The notes: generated from the sequence alone by a model not told the origin. 11,650 bases of DNA from JABCPE02 sp963517805 (GCA_963517805.1 CAUQHD010000043.1:1-11650); one strand, 5' to 3'; shown: positions 1 to 6,995, counted from the stretch's first letter. Made by a program: numbers and translations.

Positions 1-1594
1 TTTTAGGAGCAATGATTACAATCGGCAGATTCTCATCAATCATAGCAATAGGCCCATGCTTCATCTCTGCAGCCGGATATCCTTCAGCATGAATATACGA
101 AATTTCTTTCAGTTTCAATGCTCCTTCCAAAGCCGCTGGATAATTATATCCTCTACCCAGATATAAGAAATTAGCTGCATTAACAAAATTTCTTGCAATT
201 TTTTGTGTAATTTCATGTGTGCTTTCCAATACTTCTTCTATTTTCTTAGGAAGAGTATCAAGTTCTGTAATCAACCTCATGAAATCAGCATTACCTAAAT
301 TACCATTGTGTTTACCCAACTTCAGGGCAATTAAAGATAATATTGTAAGCTGTGCAGTAAAGGCCTTTGTAGAAGCGACCCCAATCTCTGGTCCTGCATG
401 CGTGTAAGAACCCGCATTTGTAACTCTCGCAATCGAAGAGTCTACAACATTACAAATTCCATAAACAAACGCTCCTCTTTCCTTAGCAAGTTTTATTGCC
501 TCCATAGTATCTGCAGTTTCTCCTGATTGAGAAATTGCAATTACAACATCTTTATTTGTAATAATCGGATTTCTATATCTAAATTCCGATGCGTATTCTA
601 CCTCTACGGGAATCCTCGCAAATTCTTCTATCAGATATTCTCCTATCAATCCAGCATGCCAAGATGTTCCGCAAGCAATAATGATAATTCTCTCCGCTTT
701 ATTAATTCTCTCCAAATGATCCCATATACCAGCCATTTTGATAATTCCTTCATCTACCAATAGACGACCTCTCATGGTATCATGGATGGATTTAGGTTGT
801 TCAAAAATTTCTTTAAGCATAAAATGCTCATATCCACCTTTTTCTATCTGTTCTAAACTTAACTTCAGTTCACGAACAGCAGGGCTTATCTTTTGATTAT
901 CCTTGATTGATCGAATTTCCACTCCATCATTAAGGCTTATAGTCGCCATATGCCCTTCTTCAAGGTAAATTGCTTCTTTAGTAAATTCCACAAATGGAGA
1001 AGCATCAGAAGCTATAAAATATTCATTATCTCCCAATCCTATTGCTAATGGAGAGCCTAATCTTGCCACTACTAAAAGTCCTGGGAAATCATCATGCATC
1101 ACTGTGATAGCATAAGCCCCATAAACTTCATTCAATGCAGAACGAACAGCCTCTGGAAAAGAAAGCTTGCTGTCCAAATCCATAAAATACTGGACAAGAT
1201 TTACAAAAACCTCTGTATCTGTTTCAGATTTAAAAGTAAATCCTTTTTCTATAAGCATTGTTTTAATAGCATCATAATTTTCTATGATCCCATTATGCAC
1301 TACTGCTATTTTTCCGTTATTAGATAAGTGTGGGTGTGAGTTTATATCACTCGGCGCTCCATGAGTTGCCCATCGGGTATGCCCCATTCCTACATGCGCT
1401 TTACCCTTCAAATCTTTGGACACTTTTACTAAATCATCTACTTTACCTTTAGTTTTTGCAACTTGAAAGTCCGCATTATCACTATCCAAAACTATACCTG
1501 CGCTATCATAGCCTCTATATTCCAACCTACGAAGACCATTGATTACAATGTCGTAAGCATCCTGAAAGCCTGTATATCCAACAATTCCGCACAT
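1..1594 (-). CDS. glmS: Glutamine--fructose-6-phosphate aminotransferase (isomerizing), 3' end cut off by window edge
   Basis: This enzyme makes glucosamine-6-phosphate from fructose-6-phosphate and glutamine, the entry step to UDP-GlcNAc for peptidoglycan and lipid A. The visible part is 531 codons, open from the ATG at 1594 to the window edge. About 80-85 C-terminal residues are missing compared with the usual 610-617. The protein begins MCGIVGYTG, so Cys2 is the N-terminal nucleophile of the glutaminase domain after Met removal. RGYDSAG and GHTRWATHG follow in that domain. The sugar-isomerase (SIS) domains show CGTSWHAG, AISQSGETADT, GPEIGVASTKAFTAQL and LKLKEISYIHAEGYPAAEMKHG. The C-terminal catalytic lysine lies outside the window. 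The start is 10 bases after the stop of the DUF4270 gene, so it is very likely the last gene of that operon. No Shine-Dalgarno site is visible. The identification is secure. Confidence 0.97.
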   Translation of the reverse strand, partial: MCGIVGYTGFQDAYDIVINGLRRLEYRGYDSAGIVLDSDNADFQVAKTKGKVDDLVKVSKDLKGKAHVGMGHTRWATHGAPSDINSHPHLSNNGKIAVVHNGIIENYDAIKTMLIEKGFTFKSETDTEVFVNLVQYFMDLDSKLSFPEAVRSALNEVYGAYAITVMHDDFPGLLVVARLGSPLAIGLGDNEYFIASDASPFVEFTKEAIYLEEGHMATISLNDGVEIRSIKDNQKISPAVRELKLSLEQIEKGGYEHFMLKEIFEQPKSIHDTMRGRLLVDEGIIKMAGIWDHLERINKAERIIIIACGTSWHAGLIGEYLIEEFARIPVEVEYASEFRYRNPIITNKDVVIAISQSGETADTMEAIKLAKERGAFVYGICNVVDSSIARVTNAGSYTHAGPEIGVASTKAFTAQLTILSLIALKLGKHNGNLGNADFMRLITELDTLPKKIEEVLESTHEITQKIARNFVNAANFLYLGRGYNYPAALEGALKLKEISYIHAEGYPAAEMKHGPIAMIDENLPIVIIAPK

Positions 1595-1604
1595 AATCCA
1601 ATTT

Positions 1605-3083
1605 TTATTTTACAATATAAGTAACTAATAACCTTGGTCTGTATTGACTTACAGAATTAGTTCCCACGAAAACAGCCCTATTAGGAGAATACACATTAGT
1701 ATTGTAATCCTCACTAACTAACGCTCCATTATAATTAGTCAGATAACTTCCTATATTAAGAATTATATCTTTTGCCTCCTGTCCCTGCTCTACAATATCT
1801 TTCACCGTTTTTGTGATATTTACATCATAGTAGGATGGGTTTGCGTTTGTCGCATAAGCTGTTACTAATTTAAAATTATTATTATATAGCATCGCTTTAA
1901 TATCAGCAATAAAATCCGTTTCTCCTTCTTTTTTTACCAAGAAATTATCTGGTTTGGTATAACTATTATTCCAAACCGAAGTATCTGTGTATAATCTTAT
2001 CTTAGCAGAGACTATTGCTGCTCTTCTGTCTCTTCGCAATGTTTTAAGAGCTTCTATCGCATTTTCTGGTATTTTTATACCTGCTCCTGGACCACCCATT
2101 CCCTGCATATAAAGGAGAGGATCTCCATTAGTTCTGTCTATACCAGCCATTACATTATTAAAAATAGTACTTCTATTATAAGATATCTGGCTGAAATGAA
2201 CATTTGGAGAAGCTAAGTTAAAAGAATAAGTTCCCTCTTTTCTATCTGATGCATCTCCATATGTATAATACATAGTCATCGTAACCTGATCTGGAGCAAA
2301 ATTTATCAAATAACCATCATTTTCCTGAACTGAAATTTTAAGTCCTTTAAAATAATTGATAAAATTACTTTCATTACTCAACTCTGTAGCTCCGCTTTTA
2401 TTAGCTATTTTTGTTTGGAAATGAACTTTATCTAATTTGATTCTTACTCCTGCTTCTCTTGTCAAAAGGACTGTATTATCAGAAGTTTTATTTATACTGA
2501 CTGCATAAACATTCCCTGAAAACGCCTTAGTTCCTAACGGAACTCCACTTGTAGCAACTGTGCTATTTGACAACATTTCTGTTCCAACAGCCCCCAAATC
2601 AGTAGTAATTTCATGAACATCAATATTCATTGTTGCTGCTGGATTACCATATTTAACAGCTTCGTATTTTGTTAATGTCTGTTTTGCAGCTTGACCTTCA
2701 TGGGTTACATTTGTTGTAGTAACCGCTTTGGTTGTAGCATCATACTGAGGTTTAATCTCTAAAACAACAGAATCTACCACTGGATTAGTTCCAAAATCAG
2801 GAGCATATTTGGATAATCTTACTTGAGTAACATATGCGGATTTCTGCATACCGAACTGATTTTCAGAGAAAACTCCTAATGTTGCTTTTTTCAGAGAATA
2901 CGAATCCGACCTTACTACATCATTATTGTTAACATTATAAGCAACCAAGTCATAAGCTGCTTGTTCCCCTTGCGCTTCATTATTTTCAAAAAACTGCAGA
3001 CCCAAATCATCTGCATCTGAGTTACATCCCACCGCAATACTCCCCAAAAACAACGAGAATAAGAATAACTTTATTTTTTTCAT
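1605..3083 (-). CDS. DUF4270-family lipoprotein
   Basis: This 492-residue protein is predicted to be exported and lipidated. Its N-terminus is MKKIKLFLFSLFLGSIAVGC, with a lipobox AVGC and lipidated Cys20. The residues after the cysteine (NSDADD) are acid-rich, which resembles the surface-export signal described for Bacteroidota lipoproteins, so it may face outward. The rest looks like a beta-rich extracellular domain and ends in YRPRLLVTYIVK, typical of the DUF4270 family. I assign that family from overall resemblance and from its usual gene neighbours. Its molecular function is unknown to me. It lies 19 bases after the GT5 protein gene and 10 bases before glmS, which suggests one transcript and perhaps a role tied to cell-envelope sugars. 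That role is inference. Confidence 0.85.
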   Translation of the reverse strand: MKKIKLFLFSLFLGSIAVGCNSDADDLGLQFFENNEAQGEQAAYDLVAYNVNNNDVVRSDSYSLKKATLGVFSENQFGMQKSAYVTQVRLSKYAPDFGTNPVVDSVVLEIKPQYDATTKAVTTTNVTHEGQAAKQTLTKYEAVKYGNPAATMNIDVHEITTDLGAVGTEMLSNSTVATSGVPLGTKAFSGNVYAVSINKTSDNTVLLTREAGVRIKLDKVHFQTKIANKSGATELSNESNFINYFKGLKISVQENDGYLINFAPDQVTMTMYYTYGDASDRKEGTYSFNLASPNVHFSQISYNRSTIFNNVMAGIDRTNGDPLLYMQGMGGPGAGIKIPENAIEALKTLRRDRRAAIVSAKIRLYTDTSVWNNSYTKPDNFLVKKEGETDFIADIKAMLYNNNFKLVTAYATNANPSYYDVNITKTVKDIVEQGQEAKDIILNIGSYLTNYNGALVSEDYNTNVYSPNRAVFVGTNSVSQYRPRLLVTYIVK

Positions 3084-3102
3084 TATTTGTAAACTTTACA
3101 GT

Positions 3103-3849
3103 TTAATCTTCTAATTCAAACTTTGGTATCTCAGATTGTTTGTAAGCATTCTCCAAAGTTTTATCCAATTTTTTATCTCCTTTTATAAGCTTATCTACCA
3201 ATCCCATACTTTCTGCGACAAAATTCTGCGTTGTAGGGTGTTCAACAGCTTTTACATCTACAATATTATCAAATGCTAATTTCTGCGACACTTCACCTCC
3301 TAACACGACATCCTCTTCATTATATATAGACAACACAAATTTTGTATCCTGAAAATAAGAATCCGACTTATAATAATACTTAAGATATATCGGTATAAAA
3401 ACTGACATCCAGCCACTTAAATAAACAACATCTGGAACCCAGTTTAGTTTTTTTATTGTTTCTATTACGCCCCTTGCAAAGAAAATTGCCCTTTCATCAT
3501 TGTCTTCAAAAGGTTTTCCTTCCTCATCTGTATAATATTGTTTTCTTTTGAAATATTCCTCATTATCAATAAAATACACCTGAAGCCTTTCACCCGGCAG
3601 AGAAGCTACTTTTATAATCAAAGGCTGATCCAAATCATTAATAATAATGTTCATCCCTGACAGACGAATCACCTCATGCAATTGATACTTTCTCTCACTT
3701 ATAGCACCAAATTTAGGCATAAAAACCCGAACATCATTTCCTTCGTGATGCATCTTCAAAGCCATTTTATTCACCGCCTGAGCCATGTTGCTTACCTCAT
3801 TATAAGGGAACATTTCTGTGGTGACATATAATATTTTTTGGTTTGACAT
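3103..3849 (-). CDS. GT5-domain glycogen/starch synthase-like protein, N-terminal half only, motifs degenerate
   Basis: This 248-residue protein matches only the N-terminal Rossmann half of glycogen synthase (GlgA, about 480 residues) and has no C-terminal nucleotide-binding half. The start MSNQKILYVTTEMFP aligns with the GlgA start. The ADP-glucose-binding KTGGL motif is replaced by EVSNM at residues 18-22, which puts Glu18 where the conserved Lys sits. The HDWH-type motif reads SGWM at 145-148, and IHN reads IYN at 175-177. Normal synthase activity is therefore unlikely. Short GT5 proteins of this kind are widespread in Bacteroidota beside DUF4270 genes. I chose the ATG at 3849, preceded by AAAGG seven bases upstream. 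An in-frame TTG at 3888 would fall inside the promoter -7 box. It is the first gene of the operon with the DUF4270 gene and glmS. A scaffold or regulatory role is possible but unproven. Confidence 0.85.
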   Translation of the reverse strand: MSNQKILYVTTEMFPYNEVSNMAQAVNKMALKMHHEGNDVRVFMPKFGAISERKYQLHEVIRLSGMNIIINDLDQPLIIKVASLPGERLQVYFIDNEEYFKRKQYYTDEEGKPFEDNDERAIFFARGVIETIKKLNWVPDVVYLSGWMSVFIPIYLKYYYKSDSYFQDTKFVLSIYNEEDVVLGGEVSQKLAFDNIVDVKAVEHPTTQNFVAESMGLVDKLIKGDKKLDKTLENAYKQSEIPKFELED

Positions 3850-3885
3850 ACTTATACCTTTGATTCTAAAAAAGAATTCATCGTG

Positions 3886-3893
3886 CAAAGTTA
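3886..3893 (-). promoter_or_regulatory. Bacteroidota -7 promoter box for the GT5-DUF4270-glmS operon
   Basis: On the minus strand this reads TAACTTTG, an exact match to the TAnnTTTG consensus of the main Bacteroidota sigma factor. It lies 36 bases before the GT5 ATG and just downstream of the serA terminator, which is where an operon promoter is expected. No clear -33 TTG is seen at the usual spacing, so the call rests on the -7 box and its position. Confidence 0.6.
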
Positions 3894-3923
3894 CAAAATT
3901 TTACATAAAAAATGTAATTCATA

Positions 3924-3963
3924 TAAAAAAAATTAGAACCCTGCGATTTGCAAGGTTCTAATT
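3924..3963 (-). terminator. Intrinsic terminator of serA
   Basis: A perfect 10-bp stem (AATTAGAACC at 3931-3940 with GGTTCTAATT at 3954-3963) continues, after one mismatch, into a TGC/GCA stem around a GATTT loop. It begins 18 bases after the serA stop codon. In the serA reading direction it is followed by a run of T (the A-run at 3925-3932 on the plus strand). This isolates serA from the GT5 operon downstream. A-runs and T-runs on both sides could let it work in either direction, but only serA needs it. Confidence 0.85.
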
Positions 3964-3981
3964 ACAATTAAAAATATTTTT

Positions 3982-4932
3982 TTATTTTAAAATTGATATA
4001 ATCTGTTCCGCTAGTGAAATGCCGATTCTATCCTGCGCTTCATTAGTAGAAGCTCCTGTATGAGGAGTTAATGAAATTTTCGGGTGCGATAGAACACTCT
4101 TAGCAGGCGTAGGCTCATTGATGAACACATCTAGCCCAGCAAAAGCCAATTTACCGCTATCCAAAGCTTTTAGAAGCGCTTCTTCATCTACTACTCCACC
4201 TCTGGCACAGTTCACTAGTGCCGCTCCATTTTTCATTAAATCAAATTCTTTCTGACCAATAACAAATTCTTTTTGAGCTGGAACATGAAGCGTAACGAAA
4301 TCTGCTTCTTTTAGAACTTCTTCTTTAGACTGAGTTTTGATTTCAAAATCTACTGACTGCCCATTGAAAAATTCTACTTTTAAATTCACTTTTTTAGCAA
4401 AATTATCCACCGCTAAAACTCTCATTCCTAGACCTAAAGCCATTTTAGCCACTTCCTGACCAATTCTACCAAAACCAATGATACCGATAGTTTTACCTCT
4501 CAGCTCAACGCCTTTTGTATAAGCTTTTTTAAGTTCTGCGAATTTAGTATCGCCTTCTATTGGCATTTTTCGGTTAGAATCCGTTAAAAATCTACATCCT
4601 GAAAACAAATGAGCAAAAACCAATTCTGCCACAGATGCTGACGAAGCCGCAGGTGTATTAATTACATTGATACCTTTTTCTCGTGCATATTCCACATCTA
4701 TATTATCCATTCCTACTCCTCCTCTACCGATGATTTTCAGAGATGGACAAGCATCTATGATATCCTTTCTTACTTTGGTTGCACTACGCACTAGAAGCGT
4801 TCTCACTTGGTTTTCATTGATATAGTTTATCAATTCTTCCTGCGGAACTTTGGTTGTAATCACCTCAAAACCTGCTTTTTGCAAACCATCAATTCCAGAT
4901 TGGTCCAAGCCATCATTTGCTAATACTTTCAT
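3982..4932 (-). CDS. serA: D-3-phosphoglycerate dehydrogenase (D-2-hydroxyacid dehydrogenase family), no ACT domain
   Basis: This 316-residue NAD-dependent dehydrogenase probably oxidises 3-phosphoglycerate, the first step of serine synthesis in the cytoplasm. The Rossmann motif GFGRIG is at 153-158. The catalytic residues expected for the family are present: Arg244 in NCARGG, Glu273 in INEP and His291 in PHTGAST. The substrate-side segment GRGGVGMDNID is at 69-79. The protein ends right after the dehydrogenase fold, so the C-terminal ACT domain that gives serine feedback inhibition in E. coli SerA (410 residues) is missing. It is a single-gene unit: serC is not adjacent, the idi operon diverges upstream and a terminator follows. 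Another D-2-hydroxyacid dehydrogenase specificity cannot be excluded from sequence alone. Serine supplied here feeds glycine and the gcv genes in the same window. Confidence 0.87.
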   Translation of the reverse strand: MKVLANDGLDQSGIDGLQKAGFEVITTKVPQEELINYINENQVRTLLVRSATKVRKDIIDACPSLKIIGRGGVGMDNIDVEYAREKGINVINTPAASSASVAELVFAHLFSGCRFLTDSNRKMPIEGDTKFAELKKAYTKGVELRGKTIGIIGFGRIGQEVAKMALGLGMRVLAVDNFAKKVNLKVEFFNGQSVDFEIKTQSKEEVLKEADFVTLHVPAQKEFVIGQKEFDLMKNGAALVNCARGGVVDEEALLKALDSGKLAFAGLDVFINEPTPAKSVLSHPKISLTPHTGASTNEAQDRIGISLAEQIISILK

Positions 4933-4972
4933 AATAATATTTTTAAATAAATTTCTAATAATAGTTATCCCA

Positions 4973-4980
4973 CAAAGATA
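4973..4980 (-). promoter_or_regulatory. -7 promoter box for serA
   Basis: The minus strand reads TATCTTTG, an exact TAnnTTTG match, 40 bases before the serA ATG in a very AT-rich 118-bp divergent intergenic region. A TTG at 5009-5011 is further away (28 bases) than the usual -33 spacing, so the upstream half is weak. Confidence 0.6.
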
Positions 4981-5027
4981 TAAATTTGATTTTAAATATT
5001 TGATATTTCAAGACTAAAATAAATTGC

Positions 5028-5035
5028 TAAATTTG
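5028..5035 (+). promoter_or_regulatory. -7 promoter box for the idi operon
   Basis: The plus strand reads TAAATTTG, matching TAnnTTTG, 15 bases before the ATG at 5051. A TTTG at 4999-5002 could serve as the -33 element with a 25-base spacer, slightly longer than usual. If this is the promoter, the in-frame TTG at 5024 cannot be the start of idi. The resulting 5' leader would be very short. Confidence 0.5.
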
Positions 5036-5050
5036 TCCTTTATTGAACAA

Positions 5051-5563
5051 ATGGAAGAAAAAGTAGTTTTAATCACTCCAAATGATGAATTTTTAGGCGT
5101 AATGAACAAGCAGGAAGCCCATGAAAAGGGAGTTCTGCATCGTGCTTTTTCTGTTTTTTTGTTTAATGCAAAAGGAGAAATGCTCCTGCAAAGAAGGGCT
5201 GGTTCTAAATACCATTCGCCCAATCTATGGACTAATGCAGTCTGCTCCCACCCACGAGAGGGGGAATCCTATAAAGAAGCCGCTCTAAGGCGTATGCAGG
5301 AAGAACTTGGGATTTCTGCTGATATAGAGGAAAAATTTCATTTTATCTATAAAGCTGATGTAGGACAGGGACTTTGGGAGCATGAGCTGGACTATGTTTT
5401 TACTGGATTTTTCGAGGACGATTTCAGCCTAAATTCGGAGGAAGTTTCAGAAGTCCGCTACATTTCCACAGAGGATTTGGATAGAGAAATAAAAGAAAAA
5501 CCAGAAAACTTCACTGAATGGTTTAAAATAATACTCAACGAATACAAACAGCATTTATCATGA
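5051..5563 (+). CDS. idi: Isopentenyl-diphosphate delta-isomerase, type 1
   Basis: This enzyme interconverts isopentenyl and dimethylallyl diphosphate, balancing the two C5 building blocks of isoprenoids such as quinones and carotenoids. The 170-residue Nudix-like protein (E. coli Idi has 182) keeps the family's key residues. These are metal ligands His24 and His30 (EAH...LHRAFS), catalytic Cys65 and ligand His67 (NAVCSHP), the Nudix-like helix ending EELG with Glu85, and Glu110/Glu112 in WEHELDYVF, the second being the catalytic acid by alignment with E. coli Glu116. I chose the ATG at 5051 (MEEKVVLITP) over a TTG at 5024 because the latter lies upstream of a promoter -7 box. Its stop TGA overlaps the next gene's ATG by four bases, so it is the first gene of a six-gene operon running through gcvT. 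Confidence 0.95.
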   Translation: MEEKVVLITPNDEFLGVMNKQEAHEKGVLHRAFSVFLFNAKGEMLLQRRAGSKYHSPNLWTNAVCSHPREGESYKEAALRRMQEELGISADIEEKFHFIYKADVGQGLWEHELDYVFTGFFEDDFSLNSEEVSEVRYISTEDLDREIKEKPENFTEWFKIILNEYKQHLS

Positions 5564-6012
5564 AAAAATTATTATTTAAATTATTTTTCACATTGGCTTT
5601 CGCTTCTATTTCCCTGCACGGACAGGAGAAAATACAGCAGGTGGAATTTATTAGTTTTGGAGGAAGAGCTCTTTATTCAAGCCGATACACCCTCAATTCT
5701 CTAAAAAAAGAATTTAGCGCAAAACCTCTAATGGGACAAAAAGAAGAACTCCCAAAGGAAATTTCGCTACCAAACACGCCCAAGAACTGGGAAGCTTTCA
5801 CTAAAAAAATAAATCTGAACAAATTCAAAAAACTGAGAGATGGCCCTAGCCAACAGGCTTTTGATGGGCAGGACGAGGTCATTATCATCAAAACTGATAA
5901 AAAGACTTATAGAAAAATGAACGCCAGCGGCAACGACCATGACAGGGAAGTTTGGTATGATTTACTACAAATCATCGCAAAGGAATTTGGAAAGAAAAGT
6001 ATTTATGAATAA
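5560..6012 (+). CDS. Small exported protein of unknown function, paralogue 1 of 3
   Basis: I do not recognise this 150-residue protein as a named family. A signal peptide is clear (MKKLLFKLFFTLAFASISLHG, likely cleaved before Gln22), with no lipobox cysteine, so the mature protein should be periplasmic or secreted. The mature part starts with a strand-like segment and FGG, has KNWEAFTKKINL near residue 75-86, then a very polar C-terminal half with EVIIIKTDKKTYRKMN and VWYDLLQIIAKEF. The ATG overlaps the idi stop (ATGA), indicating translational coupling. The next gene is a close copy with 125 of 150 residues identical by my alignment. The third gene, 6489-6995, is a remote copy. Base composition is like the neighbours. 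Confidence 0.85.
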   Translation: MKKLLFKLFFTLAFASISLHGQEKIQQVEFISFGGRALYSSRYTLNSLKKEFSAKPLMGQKEELPKEISLPNTPKNWEAFTKKINLNKFKKLRDGPSQQAFDGQDEVIIIKTDKKTYRKMNASGNDHDREVWYDLLQIIAKEFGKKSIYE

Positions 6013-6022
6013 ATAAAATTTT

Positions 6023-6475
6023 ATGAAAAAATTATTGTTTAAACTATTTTTCGCATTGGCTTTCACTTCTATTTCCCTGCACGGACAGGAGAAAATACAG
6101 CAGGTGGAATTTAGTAGTTTTGGAGGAATGGCTCTTTATTCAAGCCATTATACCATCAATTTTCTATACAAAGAATTTGAAGCAAAACAAGTTATGGGAG
6201 AACCTGCAGAGCTCCCAAAGAAAATTTTACTGCTAAATCCACCTGATAAATGGAGGGTTTTCACAAAGAAAATAAATCTGGATAAATTCAAAAAACTGAG
6301 AGATGGTCCCAGCGAACAGGCTTTTGATGGGCAGGACGAGGTCATCATCATCAAAACTGATAAAAAGACTTATAGAAAAATGAACGCCAGCGGCAACGAC
6401 CATGACAGGGAAGTTTGGTATGATTTACTACAAATCATCGCAAAGGAATTTGGAAAAAAAGGCATTTATGAATAA
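6023..6475 (+). CDS. Small exported protein of unknown function, paralogue 2 of 3
   Basis: This tandem copy of the preceding gene has the same length (150 residues) and the same signal peptide layout (ending SLHG before Gln22). The segments QEKIQQVEF and SFGG are shared, and the C-terminal 60 residues are nearly unchanged. By eye, 25 residues differ from copy 1, about 19 of them in residues 36-85 and only three after residue 86. The reading frame is intact, so both copies are probably expressed. It starts 10 bases after copy 1 without a visible Shine-Dalgarno site, in an A/T-only spacer that resembles the one before the third paralogue. The function is unknown. Confidence 0.85.
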   Translation: MKKLLFKLFFALAFTSISLHGQEKIQQVEFSSFGGMALYSSHYTINFLYKEFEAKQVMGEPAELPKKILLLNPPDKWRVFTKKINLDKFKKLRDGPSEQAFDGQDEVIIIKTDKKTYRKMNASGNDHDREVWYDLLQIIAKEFGKKGIYE

Positions 6476-6488
6476 ATAAATTATTTTT

Positions 6489-6995
6489 ATGAAAAAGTTT
6501 TTCTTTATTTTCGTTTTGTATTGGCTTCATTCTTGTAATGGAACAGAGAAAACAATAGCCACCAGCTCAGACACTCAGAAAACCAGCATTTCTGAAAAAC
6601 AAAATGCTGAGAAAATAGAAAGGATAATTTATTCTCAAACAGGAGGAGATACTGATGGTAAAAATGTACATTTAGTGATAACCAAAGATTCTATTATTTA
6701 TCGTCTTACAGAAGGCGTAGTTAATAAAAAAACCATAGCAAATTTGTCATTAAATAACAATAATAAAGACTGGGAGGCGTTCATTGATAAAATTGATTTA
6801 GAGGATTTTGAAAAGGGAAAACTGAGCAAAGAACTGATAATGGATCTCCCTACAACAAAAATCATAATAAAAACCGATAAAAAAGAATATTCTAAAACTA
6901 ATATTCAAAACAATAAAACTTGGGATTACATTACCAAACAAATTATAGACATAAAATACTCACAATTAAATAATCATTTAAATTTAGAAAAATGA
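6489..6995 (+). CDS. Small exported (probable lipoprotein) protein of unknown function, paralogue 3 of 3
   Basis: This 168-residue protein is a distant relative of the two genes before it. The shared pattern is IERIIYSQTGG (compare IQQVEF.SFGG), KDWEAFIDKIDLEDFEK (compare KNWEAFTKKINLNKFKK), then KIIIKTDKKEYSKTN and a final W..I..QI. The N-terminus MKKFFFIFVLYWLHSC suggests a lipoprotein signal with Cys16. The His at -2 makes the lipobox atypical, so lipidation is not certain. A Ser/Thr/Gln-rich linker of about 30 residues follows the cysteine and is absent from the other copies. The stop codon overlaps the gcvT start (ATGA at 6992), so its translation is coupled to gcvT. The function is unknown. 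Confidence 0.82.
   Translation: MKKFFFIFVLYWLHSCNGTEKTIATSSDTQKTSISEKQNAEKIERIIYSQTGGDTDGKNVHLVITKDSIIYRLTEGVVNKKTIANLSLNNNNKDWEAFIDKIDLEDFEKGKLSKELIMDLPTTKIIIKTDKKEYSKTNIQNNKTWDYITKQIIDIKYSQLNNHLNLEK

Larger units (their letters stand above)
5560..6475 (+). repeat. Tandem gene duplication, 463-bp unit
   Basis: Two copies of one gene lie head to tail with a constant offset of 463 bases. Bases 5884-5993 match 6347-6456 without a difference (110 bases), and long near-identical stretches also cover the 5' end from the signal peptide to about residue 30. The central third has diverged at both silent and amino-acid-changing positions. The A/T-only spacer after each copy is also similar, so the repeat unit includes it. 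Confidence 0.9.

Noticed and set aside
219..1327. Several plus-strand open frames of 62-78 codons
   Set aside because: They are antisense shadows inside glmS, whose minus-strand frame is open throughout with all expected motifs.
1595..1604. glmS ribozyme or separate glmS promoter
   Set aside because: Only 10 bases separate glmS from the previous gene, leaving no room. The glmS ribozyme is mainly known from Gram-positive bacteria.
3850..3888. N-terminal extension of the GT5 protein from a TTG codon
   Set aside because: The TTG is part of the promoter box TAACTTTG, and the ATG at 3849 has an AAAGG site and matches the family start.
5024..5050. N-terminal extension of Idi from a TTG codon
   Set aside because: A TAAATTTG -7 box lies downstream of it, and the extra nine residues are not part of the family's core.
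5560..6475. Insertion sequence or mobile element as the source of the repeat
   Set aside because: There are no terminal inverted repeats, target duplications or transposase; the repeat is simply two intact gene copies.
6489..6995. Third paralogue as a decayed pseudogene
   Set aside because: The frame is intact with its own export signal, conserved motifs and a coupled stop at gcvT, so it looks functional.
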